Origin: Symsagittifera roscoffensis | Taxonomy: Eukaryota; Xenacoelomorpha; Acoela; Convolutidae | Assembly: GCF_963678635.1 (NCBI RefSeq) | Contig: NC_087062.1 | Location: 53,578,473-53,642,472, forward strand | Length of the DNA stretch: 64,000 bases | Direction: 5' to 3' | Part shown: positions 45,060 to 55,555 of the stretch, in pieces | Numbering within the stretch: position 1 is the first letter of the stretch | How the letters are laid out: every line of letters starts with the position of its first letter | Made by a program: the position numbers and the translations under genes | Notes under the pieces: generated by a model | Database searches by the model: none | What the model saw: only the letters and a program-made list of their open reading frames with translations | What the model was told of the DNA's origin: nothing

Positions 45060-45885
45060 AGTTGAAATCATGTTCACTGAACTCAATATAATAAAAAAGG
45101 AAAAATGAAAAGTATCAATTAAAACTTAACTTTCTGTTCAACGATAAATTTGACAAATAAAACATCAGTATCTACATCAAGTTTTCGATATCCACTTGTC
45201 AAAATGTCCCTTATTTTACAAAAAGCGGCAGAATGGGGTCCATTAATTGAACTTTCAAATCTTTTTAAAGTTTCTGTATTCATCTCATCTGTTTGAACAT
45301 GTCTGCTTTCTGTGTGTTTCTTTGAAACTGAAGTCGAAATTCTTGCGGATTTGTTTGACGTCGATGATGCAGCAGGCGTAACTGTATTATCAATTCGTTT
45401 CTGTCCCCCAACGCCCGGAGATTTCTTGCAAAAATTTTGATTTGGTGAAGTTTGTTTGTTATATGATGTTGCAGAAAGCAATAAATTGGTTAAACGTTTT
45501 TTGATTGCAGTGAAATCTAACAAATCGAGATTGGCTGCAACAGGTTGTGCTGAATAAGTGAGAGCTAGTTTAAGCTTGTCAAATAACTCACCGTTTCCTT
45601 TGACATCTTTAGCAGGAGAAACTAAGTATTTGAAGCAAGTGAAAACACAAGGAACACTGAAACATTTTTGGGAAGGAAAAAATTGGTGTAATTGTTCCTC
45701 TGAATCTACTTGAATCAATATATGGTAATGAGTTTTTTTCATTCTCGACTGAAAAAGGGCAATATTCAGATTTGAAGTGGCTTCCAAAAGCATAATTTTT
45801 AAAAGTAGATAAATTAGGTATTTTTCAGTAATAACAAATTTGATATTTGATTGAAATTTTTTGAAATAATCAGGTAACACAACTT
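45058..45885. repeat. ~0.8-kb direct duplication, copy B
   Basis: Partner of 42975-43780. Both its outer sides carry copies of the same plus-strand gene segment (44934-45057 on the left, 45886-45955 on the right), so it was inserted with duplication of about 70-130 bp of target. Confidence 0.85.
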
Positions 45886-45991
45886 GCTCTTCAGTTTGAT
45901 ATTTCAATTTTATCAAAACCAGTAAAAAAAAAATTTTGTATAAATACGATTGTGATGTTACACCGATATGTGAGTACCAGTTGCGATACAC
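45119..45991 (-). CDS. HYH-motif ORF, copy B (open, 290 codons)
   Basis: The longest uninterrupted minus frame in the Polinton. From about residue 33 it matches copy A; the first 30 or so residues come from the target gene's antisense and are probably not genuine. It contains KKTHYHILIQVDSEEQLHQF, a Cys-containing CVFTCFKYLVSPAKDVKGNG, and an 8-residue-longer segment (DFTAIKKRL) than copy A. Possible HUH-type endonuclease fold; this is inference from the HxH strand, the helix and the following Tyr/Lys. It could equally be an unrelated Polinton-specific replication or regulatory protein. Confidence 0.5.
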   Translation of the reverse strand: MYRNWYSHIGVTSQSYLYKIFFLLVLIKLKYQTEEQVVLPDYFKKFQSNIKFVITEKYLIYLLLKIMLLEATSNLNIALFQSRMKKTHYHILIQVDSEEQLHQFFPSQKCFSVPCVFTCFKYLVSPAKDVKGNGELFDKLKLALTYSAQPVAANLDLLDFTAIKKRLTNLLLSATSYNKQTSPNQNFCKKSPGVGGQKRIDNTVTPAASSTSNKSARISTSVSKKHTESRHVQTDEMNTETLKRFESSINGPHSAAFCKIRDILTSGYRKLDVDTDVLFVKFIVEQKVKF

Positions 45992-46081
45992 TGAAGAAAT
46001 TGAATTTTTTGATTGTTTATGGGGAATGGAACAGATTGAATCACCGTTATTAGTTACCCCGAAAGCTGATCATCTCCTATA

Positions 46082-46249
46082 ATGTCACCATGGCTTGATG
46101 AACCAAATTCTTCAACTCCAACGCGCACCCCCGAAGCGACAGTGAGTAATCACATGAAAAATTTGACTCCTTCTCTATGCCTTGCACCAAAGAGAAAGCG
46201 AAAGCTAACAACACTAGAAAAAGCTCAGGAGTATTTAGGTCTTATTTAA
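46082..46249 (+). CDS. Small ORF with a basic nuclear-localisation-like motif, 55 residues
   Basis: ATG to TAA: MSPWLDEPNSSTPTRTPEAT at the start, then LCLAPKRKRKLTTLEKAQEY and a hydrophobic end. PKRKRK is a classical monopartite nuclear-localisation-type cluster. The N-terminal half is Ser/Thr/Pro-rich. No domain recognised. It is intact, on the polymerase strand, 1.3 kb upstream of the polymerase. Possibly a small DNA-associated or regulatory protein; that is inference. Confidence 0.45.
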   Translation: MSPWLDEPNSSTPTRTPEATVSNHMKNLTPSLCLAPKRKRKLTTLEKAQEYLGLI

Positions 46250-47273
46250 ATTTGAAACTGTGGTTGCGTTTGATTGATTTTAATTTGGTTTTATTGTGTA
46301 TAAAGATTTACACTTGAAACTCAGATTGATATTTAATAGCTTTCATTTGGTGTCCTCATGTATAAACATTTTAAAAATTAAAACTCTCTGCCTTTTAATG
46401 CTTCACTTATCAAGTTACTAGGAAAAGGAGAGCATAATAACTCATTTTATAACCGAATGTTCGACAAGTCTTCAATCTAAAAAAAAAATTTTTTAAATCT
46501 CGGAAAATGTTGAAAATTTTCATCTCCTAAACTTGAGATCCTATAGTCTTTAGACCTCTGAACAAAATTAATTAACTGGTCGTGAGCAGTATTTTGATAT
46601 ATTGCACGATTATGTTCAGACCATCCACTGAAGAGATACAGACATTTTTTTCGAAAAGCCTCATCCTATATCAATTTTCTAACTTTTTGTTACACGGTCC
46701 GATTATAGTCTTCCGACCACTCAAACTGCTGCTCTCAGTGAGCTACGCATTTTTCAACAAAGAGTCAGAACCTGTATTGCAAAGCTTTGTGGAGATCAAC
46801 GTTTAAAGCCCAAAAAAAACCCTTTTTATGAGATATTTTTTGGGTTAATCAAAGAAACGGGTTAGTTTTAATGAAAAAACAAGTGGTTCGTTAAACCTCT
46901 TTGAACATCACATATATCCTAATTGAAACTGAAAAAGTATTAATCGATTTCACAATATTCATAAGGTATCCTATGAAAAGATATACGTTTTTTTTTGCTG
47001 ATAACGGTTTTCTAATTGAAAAGCAATTGAAACTTTTTAAAAAATTGAACGCAAATCTAGTTTGATTTTATGTGTTTTTGGCGGGAAAACAACTACAATA
47101 CAAATTTTGGCAGGAAAAGTAACTTTAGACCTTCAAACGTTGTTGACGTAATTGAAATTTATAATTTTGAAAAGTTAACTTTCTAAGAGTATTTAACATC
47201 TTTTTAATAAAAAATTTCCTTCCCAATCGTTTTTTTTCAACATTTCTAATTGTAAAATTGAAGCAATTTTGTT
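46250..47273. other. Mostly non-coding; E2F-like site and a junction fragment
   Basis: AT-rich. 46613-46681 repeats the 44990-45056 segment (CAGACCATCCACTGAAGAGA...). Toward the right end lie the TTTGGCGGGAAA and TTTGGCAGGAAA words listed separately. No gene is otherwise recognised. Confidence 0.45.
47077..47088. promoter_or_regulatory. E2F/DP consensus-like site
   Basis: TTTGGCGGGAAA, whose complement contains TTTCCCGC, an exact match to the E2F consensus TTTSSCGC. A near match TTTGGCAGGAAA is at 47106-47117 and a second perfect one at 47318-47329, all within 470 bp upstream of the polymerase start. E2F sites drive S-phase genes in animals, so control of the polymerase by the host cell cycle is plausible but untested. 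Confidence 0.45.
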
Positions 47274-47477
47274 ATGTTTTCTAGACGTTTTGGTTCAAAG
47301 TTCATTCCAACTCAAATTTTGGCGGGAAAAGAGTTCAAATTCAAAGTTAAGCGTGAAAAGCTATTCAAATTCAAAATTAAGCGGGAAAAGCTAATCAAAT
47401 TCAAAGTTAAGCCGGAAAAGCTATTTAAATTCAAACCGAGAAGGGAAAAGGAATTGAAGCTAGCTGCAGTAATTTAA
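47274..47477 (+). CDS. Lys/Phe repeat ORF upstream of the polymerase, 67 residues
   Basis: The open frame encodes roughly four to five tandem decapeptides of the form FKFKVKREKL, from a 30-bp DNA repeat (TTCAAATTCAAAGTTAAGCG then GGAAAAGCTA). Highly basic, no recognised domain. Because the period is a multiple of three, the frame stays open by construction. It overlaps the second perfect E2F-like word at 47318-47329, so the repeat may be regulatory DNA rather than coding. It ends 66 bp before the polymerase start. Confidence 0.35.
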   Translation: MFSRRFGSKFIPTQILAGKEFKFKVKREKLFKFKIKREKLIKFKVKPEKLFKFKPRREKELKLAAVI

Positions 47478-47543
47478 ACCTTTTGGTATTTAGTTGGGAT
47501 TCATTCCCTTTCCTGCTTCGCTTTAAAACAGTTTCAGAGTGAA

Positions 47544-50500
47544 ATGGGTTTCAAGTGTACCTATTGTCCCAAAATTTTTACATCAAAATTGAATAGATCT
47601 CTTCATGAACGAAACTTTAACGCTGTTGAAAAAGACTTACCCGTTTTTACTTGCTACCATTTTAAATTTAGCAGTTTACTGCTATCAAAATTACAGCAGC
47701 AGATTGAATCAGATTATCAAAAATTTAACAATTTATGTCGGTATTGTCGGCTTGGTTTTTGTGAACTTAAAGTTTTCAAGGATCACATGCAATCAGAGCA
47801 TGGGCTACCTGTTTTGGATCAACAACTTACATCACTCAGCAATTCCTCTAGCTCAATCACACATGCAAACGATATTGATAATTTTCCAGCTTCAATTGAA
47901 GTTCATGAATCAGCCATGAAAAATACGTTAATGAATTTTATTATTCCCAACCAAAAAATTGAACGTAATCTTATCGAATTTATGACCTTGAAAAAAAATG
48001 ACATTCAAAGTTTGATATTAGATAGAACCTGTAATGGACCCTGCAAAGTACAATTTTTGGCCAAACTTACTTTAATCAAGCATGCTACTGTTGTTTCGGA
48101 CCAAAGCGTGCAACAACCTGAGGACGAAAGCGTTGAAATGTTCGCTAATTCTATGATGGCGCCCATATATGCAAACGGTTTGTCTGATGATTCATTTCTC
48201 GAAATGCTCGGAAAAATGGAAACTGTGTTCCAGAATTTTTCAGCTCATGGTAGCGGCTGGGTTCTGCAGCGTGTAAATGAGCTTTACATTAAAATCGGAA
48301 AAGTGTTACCAATCAGAGGCTCTTCGTTTATACCTCTCCCTGCAAAAATAGCAAAATCGCATCAACTGATTAATCACAACAACCACAATTGCTTTTTGTT
48401 ATGCTACACTGCCGCCTATCATCTTAGATATAAGCCTGATCTAATTGTCAGGAGGTTAGTTGACCCTAAACTTGAAGAGACAGATCCACACACCTATACA
48501 AAACCCGGAACGCATCAGGCTTCTGATGATTTCGTTATGCCTATAAGCTTGAACATGATTCCTCAATTCGAGCGACCTAAAGACGTAAAGACATTCAAGT
48601 AAACGTGTTTCAATATCAAAAAAGAGATCTCATTCCAATGATTGTCTCAAAGTTTGAAAGTTCAGATAATTTTATCATGGATCTGCTTTTGTTATATAAA
48701 CCCGGAATGCACCACTTTGTTTTGATAAAAGACCTACTGCGATTTGTTTGTGAAGCTCGGAAGCACAAATTCCAAAGTTTCCTGCAGTTGTGTCGTAACT
48801 GTTTTCAAATTCATTACAATGCAATTGATCATAAAACGCATGAGCAGTTATCTAAAGATCATGAACCGGCTGTAGTGATAATGCCAACAGCCGAAAATGG
48901 CTGCCACAAGTATAAATTTAAAAACTTTCAAGCTCTCTGGTATGCACCTATTGCTATTTATTTTGACTTCGAATCGTTCCTGAATCCCGTTACAACATGT
49001 ATGAACAACCCACAAATTTACTCATCTCTGTTCCAGAAAAACATGAACCCTCCGGGTATTCAATGGTTGCTATTGACTATGAGTCCTCAGAACCATTTTT
49101 CTTTAGTCTTGACAGCTCTGAAAATTGTTCAGAAAATTTTATCAAAGAGTTACATCTATTAGCCCGAGACGTTTACATTTATAAACGGAGAGTGCCACAT
49201 TATTTGGGAGATCGCAGCCAACTGTGTGAAGAAGAAACTTTAACCTGTTGGATTTGTCAAGAAAACTTCAGTGAAAGCGAAGGAAAGTGCCTGGATCATT
49301 GTCACTCTTCGGGAAAGTTTCTAGGATGGACCCACGACAAATGTAATTTAGCGCGAAGAAACATAAGTTACATTCCAGTCGTTGGACACAATTTGCAGAA
49401 TTATCATATATGTCTAGCTCTGAACTAATGTGACTCGCGTAGTACAATACAAGTCATTCCATCACCGACGAGAAATATATTTAACTAATTATCGGTGTAG
49501 TGGTTAAAACCATTACACGAAAAAATCAAACCACACAAAACATTTATGAGTATCTTCGTTTTATAGATTCTTTCAAATTTCTAAATTCATCACTACAAAG
49601 GTTAGTTGACAATTTGCCTGCCAAAAATATTACAATTCTGGAAAACCACTTTCAAAACGTAGGCCAAACTTGTAGAACTCTCATACGTAGAAAAGGATTC
49701 TATCCTTATAATTACATGACCGATCGTAAAAAGTTTGACGAAAAAGAGTTACCGCCTCTCGAAAAGTGGGTGAATAGTTTAGACGGAGAAAAAATTGCTA
49801 TTAACGTTGATAACTTGGTTGAAGCAAAGGAATTTTTCAATCAATTAAATTGTCAGAACCTGCGCGACTATCATGACTTATCTTTGTCATGTGACACATT
49901 GCTCCTAGCCTGTGTCTTTGAGGAATTTCGCTCTATCAGCTATGAAACATATGGCCTTGATTGTGCTCATCATTTCACCGCTTCTAATTTAGCTGGCGCG
50001 CTTTCAAGCGGGTATGTAAAGCTGATGTTGAATTGCTAACGGATCGAGATCATTTAGACATGGTTGAAAAAATGATGCGAGGTGGAACTGCATCAATCTT
50101 TGAAAAACGACAGTTCACTGCAAACAACAAGCAAATGAACGAAACATTTATTGCGAGCGAAGATACTACATATGGCTTCATGGTTGATGCCAACATCTTA
50201 TACGGTGGAGTAATGCAAACTCACAAACTACCTGCAAGCCATTTCGAGACAATTGGCGTTAGAAATGAAAGAAATAATCAAGAAAACGAAGATGAGAATT
50301 CCATGTCAATAGAAGAAATTTTCGCAACCCCTGACGATTCAGACTACGGTTATATTGTTGAAACTGATTTAAAATACCCTCAATTGTTGCATGAAAGTCA
50401 CCGTGACTATCCACTGGCACCCACTAAGGAAGTTGTTCAAAAAGATTGGTTGAGCAGATACCAAACAAATATCTCAGAACAAATCAAAAACAATGAAAAC

Positions 50501-51320
50501 TGTGGAGCCGCAATTGGTAAATTGAAAAAATTTCTACAAATTTTACATGATAAATCTCATTATATAAATTATTATAAACTACTGAAACTCTACGTGAAGC
50601 TTGGCCTTATCGTTACAAAACTGTATCGCATCGTAAAGTTCAAACAAGAATTTTGGCTCGAACCGTACATAACTCTAAATACAAACAAACGGAAAGCGGC
50701 AAAAAACAAGTTTGAAGAAGCCCTGTACAAACTATTGATCAATTAAATTTATGGAAAAATGTGTGAGTCAAAAAGAAAGAGAATTAAAATCAAGATTTTA
50801 CGAGATGCTGAAGAAAGATTGCGAAATATAAGTAAGTTTGAATTTGAAACCTTTAAAATATTTGGCGAAGACATGGCTGCATTGACATTTGCACCAACGA
50901 AAATCAGACTGGATGTACCCACAATTGTAGGAGCGTGTATACTAAAGCTAGCAAAAATTGAGATGTACAAATTTCACTACGAGGTTATGAAGCTCAACTT
51001 CAACTGTCACCTCTTGTACTCAGACACTGACAGCCTAACGTACGAAACTAAAACGGAAAAAAACTCGAATTTTTATGAGAAACTGTACAAGAAACGTGAA
51101 ACTTTGGACAAATTTGACTTCTCCAATTATCCATCGGACCACTTCGTCTACAATGCAGAAAGAAAACAAACTTACAGTTTTAAAGTTTAAAGACGAATTC
51201 CCGGGTGATATAATTACAGAATTCGTTGCATTGAAGCCAAAGCTTTATTCAAGATTATCGCAAAGTAAGTACAATTACTTCAAAATTACCGGCTCAAAAT
51301 TGTTCAAAGAGCGCATTTGA
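47544..51320 (+). pseudogene. Protein-primed DNA polymerase B of the Polinton
   Basis: Replicates the element. In order: C2H2-like fingers (Cys5/Cys8; Cys65, Cys68, His81, His86); an N-terminal domain with SAHGSGWVLQRVNELYIKIG (48233-) and NHNCFLLCYTAAYH; exonuclease motif I in YFDFES (about 48960); an EndoVII/HNH-like treble clef (CWIC...LDHCHSSGKFLGWTHDKCN, 49246-49340); ExoII in GHNLQNYH; ExoIII in YHDLSLSCDTLLLA; polymerase motif A in DANILYG (50186-); motif B in IYGKM (50747-); motif C in YSDTDS (51017-51034). Breaks: frame changes near 48600, 49000, 49430-49500 and 50030, in-frame TAA at 50744-50746 immediately before IYGKM, and a shift near 51187. All catalytic motifs remain readable. 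The C-terminus degenerates; RYT and AYG residues near 51580-51605 may be its last trace. Confidence 0.92.
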
Positions 51321-51639
51321 AAATTTTTGAAAACTTTTTTGAAAATAATTGAAAAATAAATTTTTGAAAAAATAATTTTTAAAAAAATTTTGAAAAAAAA
51401 TTTTGTCAAAAAATTTCGTTGAAAAAATATTTGTAATAAAAAATTAGAAAAAAAACTTTTTTGAAAAAATGTGGATCTTATGAAAAGGATGCGTACATGC
51501 ATTTTTTATTTTCAACTTCAAGTGTAAGTTTACAAAACAGTTAGATATAACATGATTAGTGAGCATCATTTTTTTTAGATACACGTAAGCATTCAGCATA
51601 TGGTAATGGCAATAAAACATAAAAAATTCACGGAATTAA

Positions 51640-52830
51640 AAGTCGCTGGGGCACATTTGCCAATTAGAATAAATGGGAAATCAACTCGAGTCTTAGTTTG
51701 TAAAATGATTTAGATCATCAACAGCTTTCTTGTTCTTCCTTTTAAACATAACCGTAATCACTCAAAAATTAGTATCATTTGAACCACTATTTTTAAACCA
51801 ACACTTACTTAAATGTATAACCTAATTTCCCATAAACTTAAACCTTAATCTAACACTATTTCAAGGCATATCCTTGTTTTGTAACAACCTAAAATATCTG
51901 CAAGTTAGATCATCAAGGCTTTCATTGGATCTTTAATTTTTAAATTAGTTCAATTTTTTTTAAAAACAACCAATCATCCAAAATTTCTCTTTATCAGTCA
52001 GAACTATTTTGTTTTCCGCATCTCCTAATACAAGCGTCTAACGACTTCAAACGTCGATTCAACCTCCAAACCTTATCAGCGACCCAAGACTAATAGAAAT
52101 TTTTGAAGAACTAAGCCTAGCCATGACTTTTTTGTTAAGTGCCGACCCTCGTTTTTATGCATCGCCTCAAAAAGGGTCCTGTGTCTGAAAGAGTTGGGTC
52201 TTTGATTTTTGGCAAAAAGACACAATTTTCCGATACCTTATTGGAAAAAAAAGGAAAAAAATCGGTCTATAAAATTATGGGGCCAGACAAAAATAATTTG
52301 TTTGCGTAAAAAGGGTCAAAAAAATTCCATTGGGCTCTTGTAGATTCCGAATATGTATCAATTGATGAGTTAAATTTAGTATTCGAAATTTTAGGGCTAT
52401 TTAAGTCTACCGTAGTTGTAGGGTTCGGCTCGAATTTTTTGAAATTCTGTTTCTCATCGAGAAATGATCCAATTTTTGAAAACTCATCGGTTCTGCTCTT
52501 TCTCGAATTAAATTAACCGACTGGAAAATAAATTATTTTTGAGGGCTAACTTTCCAACCTTTTTTGAAAAATCTGCAATAAAGTGTAGTTACACTGACAA
52601 CCCGAATTTGATCGCGGTGATTCAGCTTCGAAAGAATAGAAAAATAAGTTTGAGCCAGGATCATGTTGTTTTTTTGATCAAAAAAATCTTTAGAGCTATT
52701 TTCCACAATTTTAAATTTTAGCCTTAGAGATGTCTTTTTTTTGGCGGAAAAAATTAAACTTAGTTTTAGTATTTAGCCTAAGATTTTTTTCAACTTTGAT
52801 TTTGTTTGAAAATGATACGCACCTCACGTG
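51640..52830. other. No gene; unique part of the 3.3-kb repeat
   Basis: AT-rich DNA between the polymerase tail and the satellite. A short frame around 52140-52340 (clearer in copy 2 at 57142-57360: LVFMHRLKRGPVSERVGS) has no recognised domain. Confidence 0.4.
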
Positions 52831-52837
52831 TTTTCAT

Positions 52838-54400
52838 TGGTAAGAGCTTTTCAGCGAGCACTTATTTGCTATAATGCGATTTTTAGATTTCGTGAAATTC
52901 AAGTTTGAGCCAAAGGTAAATTTTAAATTTAATGATGAAACTATGCATGTGATTTCTCCATGAATTGTATAGTATATTAGTGGAGTAAATTGAAAATGAG
53001 CTGATTTTTTTGGTTCTAGGTTAGGGCTTTTTTGGTTCAATTTTAATTTTCCTGCCATCTGTTACGTTTATGAAGCTAAAATTGTGTGAGCAAAATCTTC
53101 ATAAAGTTTAAAAAACATCCTCAAAGAGAGAAACAAGTTTAGAAAAAAGTTTGGGTCATTCCACGATCTTCAATTTTGGCGTGAACACTGGACACCCTCT
53201 AATGAGATTAAACTTCACTGACGGCTTCAATCTGATCATCAAACCTATGAAAAATGATCCCTAAAGATTTCTAATGCACTTTACAAAAGACTATATGTGG
53301 CCAAAGCAAGTATGATGAATTTTGACAAGAAAATTGAAAATTTTCCAAAAAAATAGAACGTGGGCTATAGATATACCTTTGGTTATTTATAAAAAGTGTT
53401 AAATTTATGTTTTTTTTTCTTTTCCACGTCTAACCAATAAAAATACCAATGACTCCTTATTCATCATAATGCACTTCTTAAAAGTTGAGTAAATTGAATT
53501 TGAGCAGATTTTTTTTTCGATGTTAGGGCTTTTTTGACCTAATTTTGAATTTTTCTTGATCCCTTGGACTTATGAAGCTAAAATTGTGTCTTTGAGCTCC
53601 TCAGAGACTTTATAATTCAACTTTTTAGAGTAAAAACAAGTTATAAAGTCTTTTAGTCGTTTCGTGATCTTCAATATTGGAGTGAAGACTGATCCTCTCG
53701 AACATGTTGTTCAAAGAGAGTAAGCTTCACTGACGGATTTCTTCTGATCATCAAACCTTTGAAACACGATCCCCATATCTGTCTAATGCTCTTTACAAAA
53801 GTCTCATATAAGATTTTAGCATAAAACTAAATATGGCTAAAGCAAGTTTGATGATGTTTGACAAGAAAATTGAAAATTTTCAGAAAAAATCGAACTTTGG
53901 TGAAGATATAGCATTTGGTTAGCCATAAAACATTTTCACAACACATTTTTTGTTTTTCATGTTTCAGCAAAAAACTTTTTCCAACTACTCCTAGTTAATC
54001 AAAATGCAAATTTTAAAATGGGTAAATTGAAGTTGAGCCGATTTTTTGTGTTTCGAGGTTAGGGTTTTTTTCTACAGCATTTTGATTTTTCCATCATCTA
54101 TTGGACTTGTGAAGCTAAAATTGTGTAAGTGAACTCCTCATAGACTGTATAAAACAACCTCAATAAGTACAAATGCTTTAAAAAATTTTGGCCTATTTCA
54201 CGATCAATTTCGGAGTTAATACTAATACTCTCGAACATATCGTTCAATGAGATGAAACTTCACTGACTGCATTTTTCTAGTTAATAAACCTCAATAAATT
54301 TTTGTGTCTCATAAACAGTTGTAAAACTGTCAGATAGTCTTCTGGCCCGAGAACCGTTTGTGGCTAAGTCAAGATGGATGAAAATAAAAAAAAAAATTTT
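52838..54400 (+). repeat. Degenerate satellite, ~500-540 bp units
   Basis: The word TGAAGCTAAAATTGTGT recurs at 53071, 53573 and 54110. Around it each unit has GTTAGGGCTTTTTT, a ...CACTGACGG... region and TTTGACAAGAAAATTGAAAA. Three clear units and a weak fourth near 54600. The same series is in copy 2 at 58088, 58591 and 59132. Confidence 0.85.
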
Positions 54401-54442
54401 TTTCTTCAATTCAAATTTTGGCTAGAAGTTTGCTTTTGGTAT

Positions 54443-55555
54443 GCTGGAAAAAAGAATATTTCTATGCTGTTCTGATTATCACTGTTTTGCTCTTAGAAAA
54501 TCTTTTCAACGACACTCGTTTTGATATAATGCGATTGTTACAAGTTGAGAAATTTAAAAATGAGCAGGAGGAAGGTTTTCGGTGTAAAGGTACTTTTGGC
54601 TCAGGGTTGCTTTTCTCATCAACCATTGGAAAAAAATCAATGAAAATGTGTGTGTACACTCTCCATACTGTCGGAAATTTATCCTGAAGTTAAATTGTTC
54701 GATTAAAAAATAATTTGCGTCTTCTTATCAGGTTTAATTTTCTCAAGAACACTGATAGTTCCGAATTTGTCGATCAATGAGATGAAAGTTCACTGTGGAT
54801 ATTAAATCACCTAATCTGAATACAATTTGTGCTTTATATACCCTTAGACAATTTTTCAGCTGGAAAAGTGATCGTGGCTCAATCAAGTGAAGTGAAGTTT
54901 GGAAAAATGTCTCAAACCTTAGAAAAATCCATTTTTTAAAATAAGTTTTTCGCTTCTCAAACTCAAACTATTCAAGTTTTTTTTTCAGTTTTAGGTTTTA
55001 GGGTTCAAATATCGTTTTTTCGATTGAGCATTCGAAAGAAGGTTTAACCGTAATACTATGTTTTAGTTAAGTTTCAGAACCATTTTTTGGGTTGGGCTCT
55101 TTATCCCTCTTTTTTTTAAATTTTTAGTCAGTTTGCTTGTTGATAATGTTATTAACCCTAATTTTTGGTGTTTATTCAAAGATGTATCAAATTTTTTTCT
55201 ACTCTTTGGTGTTTTTTGGACTTGCTTAGTGTTTTTAGAGACAAGTTTCAGCTAATTTGTTGAAAATTCTGTAAATTCAATTTTTTGTGTTTACTCAATG
55301 AAGTAAGAACCTTTTCAGTGCTTTTTGGTATTTTCGGGATTTTAGTAGGGGTTTTCAGACAAATTTCAGCTATTTTCCAAAAAAAAGTTGACCCTTGTCA
55401 CTTTTTGGTGTTAAGCGCAAGTACCACAAAATGATAACTGGTATGTCACTTTTTCGTCTCATTTTTTGGCTACTTTTTATTGACCCAAAAGTGACATAAT
55501 ACCTTGTCACTTTTTGGGGTCACTTTTTGGCCACAAATATTTCCCTGTGCATACC
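54443..55555. other. No gene; short TTTTTGG-type repeats and a hairpin
   Basis: AT-rich. At 55481-55521 TGACCCAAAAGTGAC pairs with GTCACTTTTTGGGGTCA. GTCACTTTTTGG occurs four times between 55400 and 55540. This may be the edge of another element next to the retrotransposon. Confidence 0.4.

Larger units (their letters stand above)
34990..51640. mobile_element. Polinton/Maverick element, decayed
   Basis: About 16.6 kb carrying the diagnostic Polinton set: retroviral-type integrase, adenain-like protease, HerA/FtsK-type packaging ATPase, double-jelly-roll major capsid protein, penton-like minor capsid protein and protein-primed DNA polymerase B. The polymerase lies opposite in strand to the others. 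Outer limits are approximate: I could not identify the long terminal inverted repeats or 5-6 bp target duplication expected. The right end has been duplicated together with flanking satellite DNA. Most genes have one to several frameshifts or stops. Confidence 0.9.
51138..54442 (+). repeat. 3.3-kb direct repeat, copy 1 (polymerase tail plus satellite)
   Basis: Starts inside the polymerase gene (ACCACTTCGTCTACAATGCA) and ends TTTGCTTTTGGTAT. Matches 56201-59464 with only scattered differences and small indels. It carries the polymerase C-terminal codons, about 1.2 kb of unique DNA and the ~500-bp satellite units. Confidence 0.95.

Noticed and set aside
34990-51640. Integrated adenovirus or other free animal virus
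   Set aside because: Protease and capsid are adenovirus-related only at the superfamily level. The presence of a retroviral-type integrase and the invertebrate Polinton capsid type makes this a Polinton.
54418-54687. 89-codon ORF at the end of the first 3.3-kb copy
   Set aside because: Only its first few codons are shared with copy 2, it has no domain, and the opposite strand is also open.
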